This document shows positions 18,866 through 27,598 of a DNA stretch of 64,000 nt, piece by piece. The stretch lies in the NCBI GenBank assembly GCA_044340485.1, contig JBIITN010000008.1:8113-72112 (forward strand), written 5' to 3'. Positions within the stretch are counted from its first letter, which is position 1; each line of letters begins with the position of its first letter. Source of the DNA: UBA2093 sp044340485 (GTDB lineage Bacteria; Actinomycetota; Acidimicrobiia; Acidimicrobiales; Ilumatobacteraceae). Below the pieces are notes generated by a model. It was not told the DNA's origin, did not search any database, and saw only the letters and a list, made by a program, of their open reading frames with translations. The position numbers were made by a program, and so were the translations under genes.

Positions 18866-19636
18866 TTAGTTGTGCAACAGCCACTGTCGTAGGCGATCGG
18901 AAAATTCGCGCGTGTTTTCTAATTGCACTGTGTGGCCAACGTTCTCGATGATCTCCAGTGTTGATGTGGGGATGAGCGAATGCATGCGTTCGGCGATCGC
19001 AGTGAACTTCGCATCATTTTCTCCAGCCACGATGAGAACAGGCATCGCTAACTGCGATAGTTGCGACCACAGAGGTTCTTGCGTGCCAGTGCCCGCGAAT
19101 CGCAGCGAGTCGACCATGTCTTCTGGCAAGTTCTGTTTGCGCTCATCAATGTACGCAAATTCAGGTGGCAAACCGGCAAATAATGGCTGCGATAACCACT
19201 CGTTGATGAATCGATTCATTCCTGTTTCGAGAATGTATTCGCCAAGCAACTCATCGTCGTGGCGACGCTCAGCGCGATCGCTCTCGTCTTCAATTCCTGC
19301 GGTGCCACTTACCAGTACCAATCGCTCACACAGGTGTGGGTAGAGCAGCGCGACATGTAACGCCACGCGTGCGCCAAACGAATACCCAACATATGTTGCG
19401 GGTCCCACAGTGTGAGCGATGTCGTGGGCACATTGTTCGAGAGTGCGTTGCGCGTTGGGAGAGTTGCCGTGTCCGGGCATATCAACTGCCACGCAGGTGA
19501 AGTCTTGAGAGAACTCTCGGATCACAGGATTCCATGATGATGCGGTTTGGGTAAAACCGTGTAACAACGACAGGCGCGGTCCTTGCCCGTAGGTATACGT
19601 GGCAATGGCGTAATCGCTAAGGGTGGGTTCTGTCAT
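18866..19636 (-). CDS. menH: Alpha/beta hydrolase, probable MenH (SHCHC synthase)
   Basis: A 256-aa alpha/beta hydrolase. The oxyanion region is LLHGFTQTASSW (about residues 19-30), the nucleophile elbow GYSFGAR (about 102-108, like GYSMGGR of MenH), the acid VAGENDAKF (about 205-213) and the catalytic His ENVGHTVQLEN (about 232-242). In the pathway MenH removes pyruvate from the MenD product. The assignment follows from the elbow plus location among men genes; a generic esterase is the alternative. Its start overlaps the frnE-like stop by four bases. Confidence 0.78.
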   Translation of the reverse strand: MTEPTLSDYAIATYTYGQGPRLSLLHGFTQTASSWNPVIREFSQDFTCVAVDMPGHGNSPNAQRTLEQCAHDIAHTVGPATYVGYSFGARVALHVALLYPHLCERLVLVSGTAGIEDESDRAERRHDDELLGEYILETGMNRFINEWLSQPLFAGLPPEFAYIDERKQNLPEDMVDSLRFAGTGTQEPLWSQLSQLAMPVLIVAGENDAKFTAIAERMHSLIPTSTLEIIENVGHTVQLENTREFSDRLRQWLLHN

Positions 19637-20286
19637 TGCGCGCGGGTGAGGATTCGTTCAAAGATGTTTTCAAACACTTGCACGTCTTGCGCGCCAGGAA
19701 TAAGGAACTGATCATTGATCACAAAACTTGGAACTGCATTGATGTCTCGTGCTGCTGCACCACGAATGTCATCTGCAACATCTTCGTAGCCTTCATCTGA
19801 CTCAAGCCATGTTTGCAACACTTGCGAGTCGATTCCCACCCGTGATGCGCGATCAGCGATCACCGCGATGTCTCCCACGTTTTGTCCGTCGGTGAAATAA
19901 GCCTGCAGTAGTTCTTGCTTTAATGCGGCTTGCACCTCCAGTCCGTGATGACGCAGTGCGTAATGCAGCCCACGATGGGCGTGCATGGTGTTGGCACGTT
20001 GTGCGATGTCCATACGAAATTCGATGCCGTCTTCTGCGGCCACGGATGTGACGTGGGTAATAATCCGCTCTGCTGCATCTGTCCCTCCGAACTTCTTGGC
20101 GTATGCCTCAATGACGGGTGAGGTCTGATCCATTGGGGCAGTGGGGTCTAATTGATATGAACGGAAGGTCACGTCGATAGCGTCAGTGATGCCCCGGCGA
20201 CGGAGGTTGGTGACTGCGGTGTCAAAACGATGCTTGCCGATGTAGCACCAGGGACATATGACATCAGACCAAATCTCAACGCGCAC
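19633..20286 (-). CDS. DsbA-family oxidoreductase, FrnE-like
   Basis: A 217-aa thioredoxin-fold protein. It starts VRVEIWSDVICPWCYIGKHR, with the redox motif CPWC near residues 11-14, and has the helical insertion of the FrnE subgroup. The cis-proline region is INAVPSFVIN (about 180-189). There is no signal peptide, so it acts in the cytoplasm. GTG at 20286 or 20295 is the likely start; a longer frame to 20412 would overlap menD. Head-to-head with menD and coupled to menH, it is an odd guest in the menaquinone cluster. Substrate unknown. Confidence 0.82.
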   Translation of the reverse strand: MRVEIWSDVICPWCYIGKHRFDTAVTNLRRRGITDAIDVTFRSYQLDPTAPMDQTSPVIEAYAKKFGGTDAAERIITHVTSVAAEDGIEFRMDIAQRANTMHAHRGLHYALRHHGLEVQAALKQELLQAYFTDGQNVGDIAVIADRASRVGIDSQVLQTWLESDEGYEDVADDIRGAAARDINAVPSFVINDQFLIPGAQDVQVFENIFERILTRAQ

Positions 20287-20305
20287 AGATGCCACGATAG
20301 AGCCG

Positions 20306-21991
20306 ATGGAAACCATTGGTGATGTGGCTGCGCGCTTTTGTGCCACATTGGTTGACGAGTGGGTGCGCGCCGGAGTCACCCACGCGATGGTGGCCCCAGG
20401 CAGTCGAAGCACGCCGATGGCGATTCAGCTGAGTGAACGTAAAGAGATCTCCACGCACATTTTCCATGACGAACGAAGTGCAGCATTTGCGGCTCTCGGC
20501 GTAGGTCTTGCCACCTCTCGTCCGGCTGTTGTGTTGTGTACGTCTGGCACGGCAGCGACGCACTTTCATGCAGCAGTAGTGGAAGCCGATTTAAGCGCAG
20601 TACCAATGATTGTGGTTACTGCTGATCGGCCACCCGAATTACGAGACGTGGGAGCCCCCCAGACCATTACCCAAACACAGTTGTATGGATCGGCTGTGCG
20701 TTGGTTTCATGATCCGGGCGTCCCAAGTGGAGATGCTGAGCACACCTGGAGAGCTCTCGCAGCGCGAGTCTGTACAGAAACACTTCACGCAATCCCAGGC
20801 CCCGTTCATCTCAACATTCCGTTTCGTGAACCGTTAGTGGGGCGAGTGTCGTCACTTCCCGCACAGCGAGATGCGCAATGGAGCATGGCGCGCATTGGTC
20901 GGGGATTTGATGGTGACGGCGCTGAGTTAGCCGCCATGTTGTCGGGACGTCGCGGTGTGATCGTGGCGGGACGCGGTGCGGATGATTCCGTACTTGATCT
21001 CGCGCGCGCACTGTTGTGGCCCGTCCTTGCAGATGCGCGTTCAGGATTGCGCACCGCAAACAGTAGTGATGTGGTGGTGGCTCACTTTGATGGTGTTGTT
21101 CGCACCGAAACATTCGTTACTCGCAATCAGCCGGAAGTAGTGATTCGTGTGGGCGAACCACCAGCATCGAAAGTGTTGGGCCAGTGGCTCACAAAGTGTG
21201 GTGCTCGCACGATGCACATTCACCCGTATGCAAAGGTGATCGACCCCGACCACGCGGTGATGATGCGAGTCGTTGCCGATGTGTCCTCGGTCGTGCAGGC
21301 AGTCAAGCCACACGTAGTTGCCACAGAACCAACGTGGTTACGTTCATGGGTGTCGGCCGAACGCGCTGCCTCAAGCGCTGTGTCTTCATTTGCTGGAGAT
21401 CGTTGGTCAGAGCCCACTATTGCGCGGACGCTTGCATCAAGCGCCGGTGGTGGTTCACACGTTGTTGTGTCGTCGTCGATGCCAGTGCGCGACCTCGAAT
21501 GGTTCGGTGGCGGAACGTGTGATGCTCGTGTGTATTCGAACAGGGGAGCAAACGGAATAGATGGCGTGGTGAGTACAGCAGTGGGTGTTGCTCTCGCCAC
21601 AGGCGCTATCACGTACTTACTTATTGGCGATGTCGCCATGTTGCATGATGTGAATGGAATTCTTGCACTGTCCTCGCGTAATGCTGATGTGCGCATTGTG
21701 GTGGTGAATAACAACGGTGGATCAATTTTCTCGTTCTTGCCGCAAGCATCCGTACTCAACACCAATGATTTTGAAATGTTGTACGGAACACCACATGATG
21801 TGCATTTCGAGTCTCTAGCTCATGCATATGGTGTTTCGTTTGATCGTGTGACCAACGCTGATGCTCTCAAGCACGCTTTGTCACAACAAGGTCCACGAAT
21901 TATCGAAGCATGCACTGATCGAAGCGTCAATGTGTCACAGCACGATGAATTAAACGCCGCAATTATCAGCGCGGTCACTGCAACGCTCTAA
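20306..21991 (+). CDS. menD: SEPHCHC synthase (MenD), thiamine-diphosphate enzyme
   Basis: A 561-aa enzyme that joins isochorismate and 2-oxoglutarate in the first committed menaquinone step. The N-terminal PYR domain has APGSRSTPM (about residues 30-38) and the catalytic Glu within HDERSAAFAALGVG (54-67). The ThDP/Mg-binding site is GDVAMLHDVNG (441-451) with NNNGGSIFSFLPQ (468-480). ATG 20306 fits the family N-terminus; an upstream in-frame start at 20258 would overlap the divergent gene. The gene ends directly at a 70-base tandem repeat. Confidence 0.94.
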   Translation: METIGDVAARFCATLVDEWVRAGVTHAMVAPGSRSTPMAIQLSERKEISTHIFHDERSAAFAALGVGLATSRPAVVLCTSGTAATHFHAAVVEADLSAVPMIVVTADRPPELRDVGAPQTITQTQLYGSAVRWFHDPGVPSGDAEHTWRALAARVCTETLHAIPGPVHLNIPFREPLVGRVSSLPAQRDAQWSMARIGRGFDGDGAELAAMLSGRRGVIVAGRGADDSVLDLARALLWPVLADARSGLRTANSSDVVVAHFDGVVRTETFVTRNQPEVVIRVGEPPASKVLGQWLTKCGARTMHIHPYAKVIDPDHAVMMRVVADVSSVVQAVKPHVVATEPTWLRSWVSAERAASSAVSSFAGDRWSEPTIARTLASSAGGGSHVVVSSSMPVRDLEWFGGGTCDARVYSNRGANGIDGVVSTAVGVALATGAITYLLIGDVAMLHDVNGILALSSRNADVRIVVVNNNGGSIFSFLPQASVLNTNDFEMLYGTPHDVHFESLAHAYGVSFDRVTNADALKHALSQQGPRIIEACTDRSVNVSQHDELNAAIISAVTATL

Positions 21992-22142
21992 GGACGAACT
22001 ATGTTCTCGTGTTCGCTGTACGCGAACAATTGTGCTGACAACCCATTCAATTGTTCGTCACGGACGAACTATGTTCTCGTGTTCGCTGTACGCGAACAAT
22101 TGTGCTGACAACCCATTCAATTGTTCGTCACGGACGAACTAT
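21992..22142. repeat. 70-bp tandem repeat (two copies plus 11 bases) between menD and menF
   Basis: Copies at 21992-22061 and 22062-22131 are identical, and 22132-22142 repeats the first 11 bases. The unit starts on the base after the menD stop, and the last partial copy encodes the final codons of menF on the other strand. The unit is rich in palindromes: CGAACAATTG with CAATTGTTCG (10 bp), GTTCGC with GCGAAC (6 bp), and across the copy junction GTTCGTC with GACGAAC (7 bp). No T-run follows, so a simple Rho-independent terminator is not shown, but position between convergent genes suggests a termination or mRNA-end role. Confidence 0.95.
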
Positions 22143-23345
22143 CGCTGACAGCATGGCCTGGAATTTGGCCTGTGTTTCGGCTAACTCTGCAAGTGGATCG
22201 CTCTCGGCGACAATGCCACCACCAGCACACAGACGTGCCGTGCGCATGTCGCGCGACAACTGTGCACAACGAATAGTGACTGCCCATGTGCCGTTGCCAT
22301 GGGCATCAATCCATCCCACGGCACCGCCGTAATTGTCACGACTCATGCCTTCATTGTTCACAATGAAATCAATTGCCTCTTTGCTCGGGTGACCACCTAA
22401 AGCAGGTGTTGGGCATAGTGCGCGAACGAGTGTCATCACCGGCGGAGTGGGCTCAGTGAGTTGTCCTTCCACCGCAGATCCGAGATGTTGCACATTTGCC
22501 ACCGACACAATCGATGGTTCTGGTTCCCAGTCGAGATACGAACAGTGAGGTAGCAAGGTGTCGTGCACCATGTCGATCACCACGCGGTGTTCCACTTGGT
22601 TCTTGGTACTCGCAATGAGAGCCTCGGCTAACTGTGTGTCTCGTGCGGGGTCGCCAGTGCGTGGCACAGTTCCAGCAAGCGGATGGCTGCGCACACGTCG
22701 GCCCTCTACTTCAATAAGTAATTCTGGAGACGCCCCGAGTAGTCCATCGATGTAGTACCGATAACTCGAACCATAGGTATTGCGAAGCCGCAACAAGATG
22801 CCGTGCACGTCAAATGCGTGGCTGGACTGCACGATGACATCGCGGGCGATTACTGCTTTGGTGAGATCTCCGTTGCGCACGGCATCTCGCGCTTTGGTCA
22901 CCGCATTGAGGTATGTAGAGATATCAACGCCTTGTGTGATCTGAAACGAGTTCACCGTCGGCGTACTTGGCGGCCAGTTCTTTGCGTCATGGAGCGCTGC
23001 ATCAAAGGCCGCATCGTTGCAGTCGTCTTCGGTTTCCCCGATCACGGTGATGGAATGAACACCGTCGCTACTTTTTGCGATTGTCACACGGGGCAATACA
23101 AACATTGCCGGATCGTTGGGGTGAAATGGCACGATGCCGAACAGAATCGGCCCACTACCAGGCGAATTGATGGTGCCTTTGTGTGTGATCGATTGAAGAA
23201 GTGCAAGTGCATCGTGTTCCGGTACACGGGCTATCTCGCCCCGGCCAGCGATACCCACACCATCTCGCACGAACAACATGCCATCGCCTCGGCACACAGA
23301 ATTGAGATCAACATCTGCAGTGAGCGGGCGTGTGATAGCGATCAT
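22128..23345 (-). CDS. menF: Isochorismate synthase (MenF/EntC family)
   Basis: A 405-aa chorismate-binding enzyme that converts chorismate to isochorismate. Family landmarks are KAVIARDV (general base Lys, about residue 164), SPELLIEVEGRRVRSHPLAGT (split here as SPELLIEVE and SHPLAGT, about 208-230), EHRVVIDMVHD (about 253-263), PTPALGGHP (about 312-320) and GGAVGWID (about 340-347). It follows menG by 10 bases on the minus strand, so menG-menF form an operon. Its last codons lie in the partial third copy of the 70-bp repeat. Confidence 0.92.
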   Translation of the reverse strand: MIAITRPLTADVDLNSVCRGDGMLFVRDGVGIAGRGEIARVPEHDALALLQSITHKGTINSPGSGPILFGIVPFHPNDPAMFVLPRVTIAKSSDGVHSITVIGETEDDCNDAAFDAALHDAKNWPPSTPTVNSFQITQGVDISTYLNAVTKARDAVRNGDLTKAVIARDVIVQSSHAFDVHGILLRLRNTYGSSYRYYIDGLLGASPELLIEVEGRRVRSHPLAGTVPRTGDPARDTQLAEALIASTKNQVEHRVVIDMVHDTLLPHCSYLDWEPEPSIVSVANVQHLGSAVEGQLTEPTPPVMTLVRALCPTPALGGHPSKEAIDFIVNNEGMSRDNYGGAVGWIDAHGNGTWAVTIRCAQLSRDMRTARLCAGGGIVAESDPLAELAETQAKFQAMLSAIVRP

Positions 23346-23355
23346 TGTGTTGTCT

Positions 23356-24081
23356 TTACTTGTCGCGTGTAGCTACAAGTAATTGTGTGAGTCCACCACT
23401 TAGTTGGTGGTGTACTGCATCGTGAAAGCCAGTGGCGCGCAACATCAACAACAATTCATCCTTTGGCGGAAGATATGCAACTGAGCGGGGAAGGTATCGA
23501 TAGGCCGCACCATCAGATAACAGTGCGCCAATCTTTGGCACCACCTTGCCAAAGTAAATGTTGTTGCCAAAACGAATCACGGGGTTCGACGGAACACCCA
23601 CGTCAAGTAGTGCAATACGACCACCGGGTCGAACAACACGTGCAAGTTCAACAAAAAACTCGTTGAGATCAACAAGGTTGCGTAACGCAAAACCACAGGT
23701 GACTCCGTCAACCGAAGTGTCGGGAAGTGGTAGACGCAAGATGTCGGCTTGTACTCGCGGAGCTCCCGATTTGTTGTTGCTCAACATGCCGTGAGACAGA
23801 TCGATGGAGACAGGGGCAAGACCAGCGCGGCGCAGGTCATAACAGAAATCTCCGGTGCCGCTCGCGAGGTCGAGAACGCGTGATCCAATGGGAAGCGACA
23901 ACTCTCGTACGGTGCGCTTACGCCACCGCACGTCGAGGCGGAAGGTCATGATTCGATTGACGAGGTCATACCGAGGAGCAATGGCGTCAAACATCGCTTG
24001 CACCATCTTTGCCTTGTCGTCGCCTTCGGGCAGGGTGTCGCGGTCCCACGCCGTGTTACGTCGATCGCCAGCATTACTCAC
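23356..24081 (-). CDS. menG: Demethylmenaquinone methyltransferase (MenG/UbiE)
   Basis: A class I SAM methyltransferase for the last menaquinone step. Motifs are DKAKMVQAMFDAIAPRYDLVN in two parts (KAKMVQAMFD and APRYDLVN, about residues 16-38), the SAM loop VLDLASGTGDF (about 61-71) and GFALRNLVDLNEF (about 127-139). GTG at 24081 gives 241 aa, normal for the family, and leaves a 119-base divergent gap before the acyl-CoA dehydrogenase. A longer frame to 24216 would overlap that gene and is not favoured. Confidence 0.9.
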   Translation of the reverse strand: MSNAGDRRNTAWDRDTLPEGDDKAKMVQAMFDAIAPRYDLVNRIMTFRLDVRWRKRTVRELSLPIGSRVLDLASGTGDFCYDLRRAGLAPVSIDLSHGMLSNNKSGAPRVQADILRLPLPDTSVDGVTCGFALRNLVDLNEFFVELARVVRPGGRIALLDVGVPSNPVIRFGNNIYFGKVVPKIGALLSDGAAYRYLPRSVAYLPPKDELLLMLRATGFHDAVHHQLSGGLTQLLVATRDK

Positions 24082-24200
24082 AAGGCGAAAGGCTACGGCG
24101 CAAGCCCTGTATAGATACCGTTCCTCGCATTGGGTTCGGCTTGCATTTGTCACATACTGCACAATGGTGAGACGCCGTATGGCGAAGAGAAAGACGCACC

Positions 24201-25421
24201 ATGATTGATTTTTCATTTCCCGCTGAGGTCGAAGAGATTCGAGCCAAAGTTCGCGAGTTCATGGATACCGAGGTTCGCCCTGCGTGGGAGGGCATTGATC
24301 ACCATGACCGCTCTCAGGTGGTGAAGACAATCGTGTCCCTGCGAGACCGAGCAAAAAATCATTGGGGCTTATGGTTGCCGCACATGCCACCTGAGTGGGG
24401 CGGTATGGGTCTTGGACCAACAGCGATGGCTGCCGTGTCGGCGGAAGCCGCGAAGGTGGGCATTGGACCGTTTGTGTTGAATGCGCAAGCACCTGATGAA
24501 GGAAATCAGCACACGTTGCATCATTGGGGCACACCGGAACAAAAAGAAAAGTATCTACGCCCACTGTGTGAAGGAACTGCACGTTCATGTTTTGCAATGA
24601 CAGAACCTGAAGTAGCTGGCAGTGACCCAACTCTTATTAAGACGTTTGCCTACAAAGACGGTGATGAATGGGTCATCAACGGACACAAGTGGTTTATTTC
24701 GGGTGCTCGTGGTGCCAAGTTTGCACTGCTCATTGCACGCACAGAAGAAGATCCTGAGTTACCACAGGCAGCAAACAGTTGTTTCATTGTTGATCTGCCG
24801 AGTGAGGGATGGAACATTGTGCGCGATGTGCACACCATGTCGGGTAGCCACAACCACTGCGAGATCATGATCGAAGATTTGCGTGTTCCGGCAGAAAATA
24901 TGTTGGGTGGACGCGGACAGGGACATCTTCTAGGGCAGTATCGCTTGGGGCCTGCACGCCTTGCACACTGCATGCGATGGATTGGCCAAGCAGAACTGGC
25001 ATTAGACCTCATGGTGAAGCGCAGTCTTGAGCGCTACTCACATGGGTCGTACCTGGCAGAAAAGCAAGGCATTCAATGGTTGATCGCTGACTCTGCAATG
25101 GAGATCTACCAAAGCAAGTTGATGATCTTGCATGCTGCATACAAGATTGAAAACAAATTGGACTTTGTGAGTGAAGTATCAATGGCTAAGCACTTCGTTG
25201 CGAACAGTTTGTGGCGAATCGTTGACCGCGCAATGCAGGTGCACGGAGCGCTTGGCTATAGCACCGACACGCCACTTGCCGGCATGATGCAACAGGCACG
25301 TTGGAGTCGTTTTGCAGACGGCGCCGATGAGATTCATCAGATGCGCATTGCACAACGCACAATCGCTTCATATTCAGACACCGGATCTACAAAGCGCGCA
25401 ACTGGCGATCTCCCGCTGTAA
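24201..25421 (+). CDS. Acyl-CoA dehydrogenase, FAD-dependent
   Basis: A 406-aa flavoenzyme of the acyl-CoA dehydrogenase family. The signature CFAMTEPEVAGSDP lies near residues 133-146 and a C-terminal FAD/adenine region reads QVHGALGYSTDTPLA (about 348-362). Near 375 the catalytic-base region reads FADGADEIHQMRIA, the pattern of the ACAD10/11-like branch. It is the first gene of an acyl-CoA group together with the LLM oxidoreductase. Chain-length specificity cannot be read from sequence. Confidence 0.9.
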   Translation: MIDFSFPAEVEEIRAKVREFMDTEVRPAWEGIDHHDRSQVVKTIVSLRDRAKNHWGLWLPHMPPEWGGMGLGPTAMAAVSAEAAKVGIGPFVLNAQAPDEGNQHTLHHWGTPEQKEKYLRPLCEGTARSCFAMTEPEVAGSDPTLIKTFAYKDGDEWVINGHKWFISGARGAKFALLIARTEEDPELPQAANSCFIVDLPSEGWNIVRDVHTMSGSHNHCEIMIEDLRVPAENMLGGRGQGHLLGQYRLGPARLAHCMRWIGQAELALDLMVKRSLERYSHGSYLAEKQGIQWLIADSAMEIYQSKLMILHAAYKIENKLDFVSEVSMAKHFVANSLWRIVDRAMQVHGALGYSTDTPLAGMMQQARWSRFADGADEIHQMRIAQRTIASYSDTGSTKRATGDLPL

Positions 25422-25454
25422 GCACCTGTAGGTTGCAGGCAACGGAGGTTTGCA

Positions 25455-26429
25455 ATGAGCAATACGCATCACGCACCAATTTTTGGCATGTTTATCCCAC
25501 AGGGGTGGAAGATGGAATTGTCATCGATTGAAGGTGCTGAAGCGAAATGGCAAACCGCCGTTGACATCGCAGTACGTATTGAAGCGTTGGGTTATGACTC
25601 GCTGTGGGTGTACGACCACTTTCATAACGTCCCTAAACCTTCCAAGGAAGCGGTGTTCGAATGTTGGACAACAATTGCAGCGATCAGTCAACGCACGTCA
25701 ACTGTTCGTCTTGGCCAGATGGTGGGGTGTAACAGTTATCGCAATCCAGGCCTTCTTGCCAAGATCACATCCAACATCGATGTGATGTCTGGAGGGCGCC
25801 TTGACTGGGGCATTGGTGCTGGCTGGTACGAAAACGAATACCGCGGGTACGGGTACGAGTTTGCGAAACCGTCTGATCGCATCGGAATGTTGAAAGAAAC
25901 TGTCGAGATCGTTCGCTCGATGTGGACAAAGCCCGAGACCACCTTTGATGGCAAGTACTACACGCTGAGTCGCGCCAACTGTGATCCAAAGCCATTGCAA
26001 GACCCACATCCGCCGATCTGGATTGGCGGCGGTGGGGAACAGTTGACCCTTCGTGTCGTGGCGCAGTTCGCCGACGTGTCGAACTTTGGTAGTTCGGTGG
26101 AAGAGTTCATCGCAAAGCGAGAGATTTTGAAGTCTCACTGTAAGGCCGTGGGGCGTGATGAGGATGAAATTCGAAAGACGGTGTCGAGCGAAGTATTCAT
26201 TCGCGAAACAGAAGCAGAAATCATCGCAGAAGGTTCCCGCAGTTTGTGGGGTGAGCCATTTGAGCAATGGCGAGACAAGGCTCTCGTGGGAACGCCGGAG
26301 CAGGTGAGCGAGAAAATAGAGCGCTACATCGCTGCTGGTTGCACGGGGTTCATCCCATGGTGTCCGGATTATCCCTCGACGCAAACCATTGATCTGTTCG
26401 CTGAAAAGGTCATGCCTAACTTCCGCTGA
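25455..26429 (+). CDS. LLM-class flavin/F420-dependent oxidoreductase
   Basis: A 324-aa luciferase-like monooxygenase-fold protein. Typical features are SLWVYDHFHNVP (about residues 49-60), RLGQMVGCNSYRNPGLLAK in two parts (RLGQMVGCN and YRNPGLLAK, about 86-104), DVMSGGRLDWGIGAGWYENEY (split as MSGGRLDWGIG and GWYENEY) and PIWIGGGGEQ (about 188-197). These match the F420-dependent subgroup common in actinobacteria. A clear GGAGG Shine-Dalgarno precedes the ATG. It ends at a 32-base tandem repeat. Confidence 0.85.
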   Translation: MSNTHHAPIFGMFIPQGWKMELSSIEGAEAKWQTAVDIAVRIEALGYDSLWVYDHFHNVPKPSKEAVFECWTTIAAISQRTSTVRLGQMVGCNSYRNPGLLAKITSNIDVMSGGRLDWGIGAGWYENEYRGYGYEFAKPSDRIGMLKETVEIVRSMWTKPETTFDGKYYTLSRANCDPKPLQDPHPPIWIGGGGEQLTLRVVAQFADVSNFGSSVEEFIAKREILKSHCKAVGRDEDEIRKTVSSEVFIRETEAEIIAEGSRSLWGEPFEQWRDKALVGTPEQVSEKIERYIAAGCTGFIPWCPDYPSTQTIDLFAEKVMPNFR

Positions 26430-26443
26430 GCAATCAACTGTTG

Positions 26444-26546
26444 AGACGTAATTGCGGGCGTAGGCCCGCTTGATTAGACGTAATTGCGGGCGTAGGCCCG
26501 CTTGATTAGACGTAATTGCGGGCGTAGGCCCGCTTGATTAGACGTA
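26444..26546. repeat. 32-bp tandem repeat (three copies plus 7 bases) at a convergent gene junction
   Basis: Identical copies at 26444-26475, 26476-26507 and 26508-26539, then AGACGTA at 26540-26546. Each copy contains the hairpin GCGGGC-GTAG-GCCCGC. The final partial copy includes the last codons and the stop of the MaoC gene on the minus strand. The arrangement, between convergent genes and ending inside a coding end, is the same as for the repeat at 21992-22142. Three hairpins in series may serve as a bidirectional transcript end. Confidence 0.95.
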
Positions 26547-26996
26547 GTAGCGGAAGATGATTTCAGCAACACATGAAGGCTTTGTTGCGCCTTCAACTTC
26601 AAATGTTGTTTCCATGGTGACTTGAGCGCCACCGGCGACATCGTCAACTGCGACAACTTTTACGCCTGCACGCAATTTTGATCCGACGGGAACAGGTGAC
26701 ATGAAGCGCACTTTGTTTGCTCCGTAGTTCACCCCCATCGAGATGCCAGCGACGCCGAAAATCTCTGGCAATAAAACAGGTCCAAGCGACAAGGTGAGAT
26801 AACCATGAGCAATCGGGCCACCGAACGGGCCGGCCTTTGCTTTTTCAACATCGATGTGAATCCACTGGAAATCTCCTGTGGCTTCTGCGAACTGGTTCAC
26901 ACGCTCCTGTGTGACTTCCAAGTACGGGGAATAACCGAGGTGCTCGCCGACCTTTTCTTTGAGACCGTCAATGCCTTTAATTACAAGTGCTGCCAT
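26538..26996 (-). CDS. MaoC-like (R)-enoyl-CoA hydratase
   Basis: A 152-aa hot-dog-fold hydratase. The catalytic pattern is FAEATGDFQWIHID (about residues 37-50), where Asp and His form the hydratase pair, followed by GGPIAHGYLTLSL (about 60-72). The ATG at 26996 (MAALVIKGID) is preferred over an upstream start at 27029. It probably hydrates trans-2-enoyl-CoA, fitting the dehydrogenase and ligase nearby. Confidence 0.87.
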   Translation of the reverse strand: MAALVIKGIDGLKEKVGEHLGYSPYLEVTQERVNQFAEATGDFQWIHIDVEKAKAGPFGGPIAHGYLTLSLGPVLLPEIFGVAGISMGVNYGANKVRFMSPVPVGSKLRAGVKVVAVDDVAGGAQVTMETTFEVEGATKPSCVAEIIFRYYV

Positions 26997-27072
26997 GTCA
27001 AGAAGTGTTGCACTATGACACGAGGACAACCAAGTCAGAGGTCATCTTCGGTGTCTTGTATGGAGTATGTGG

Positions 27073-27528
27073 CTATTTCAGCCAGATCTTTGCATGGTTT
27101 GTGCTGTGGCGGTGAAGAAGCAGTGCGATAAGTGCAACGTCGAAGATGAAGGTGAACAAACTGGTTCCCGCGATGCGGTCCCACAATGAGATATCAACCA
27201 ACGGGTTGTTGTTGCCCAGTTCTATGTAGGCCCAGTTGCGCACAATGAACGGTGAGATCGCGGCAAAGATGGCGATGCGATAGCCCAGCCGCAAGCCATT
27301 TGCCATGAGAAAACCACCGGCTACGTATGCAAGACACGCGATCAGTCCAAAAATGGCACCAAGGATGCTGGTGGCACGTAGGTATCCGATTTCATCACGG
27401 TTGTCGAACCATGCAAGCAGTGCAAAGAAGCCGTTCAGGTAAAGAAGCCACGTGGCGATCTGCAGCGTCTGAGGAAACATGCGATCAAACCAGCGCTTGG
27501 GGTCAAGTTGCGAGGGGGTAAAGGCCAT
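27073..27528 (-). CDS. Small integral membrane protein of unknown function
   Basis: A 151-aa protein starting MAFTPSQLDPKRW. Four predicted membrane segments are visible: about residues 21-42 (TWLLYLNGFFALLAW), 55-78 (ILGAIFGLIACLAYVAGGFLM), 83-102 and 122-142. The C-terminus is His-rich (LHRHSTNHAKIW). No family is recognised. It is read divergently from the CoA ligase start. The longer frame to 27597 would overlap the ligase and is not preferred. Confidence 0.6.
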   Translation of the reverse strand: MAFTPSQLDPKRWFDRMFPQTLQIATWLLYLNGFFALLAWFDNRDEIGYLRATSILGAIFGLIACLAYVAGGFLMANGLRLGYRIAIFAAISPFIVRNWAYIELGNNNPLVDISLWDRIAGTSLFTFIFDVALIALLLHRHSTNHAKIWLK

Positions 27529-27598
27529 GGACTGAGTGTGGCACATCTTGTGCGCTGTGGTGCGTGTGTCGTCCACCACACCTGCTACGAAATACATC

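Noticed and set aside
21992..22142. CRISPR array
   Set aside because: The copies are directly adjacent, with no unique spacers and no cas genes nearby. The same is true of the other three repeats.
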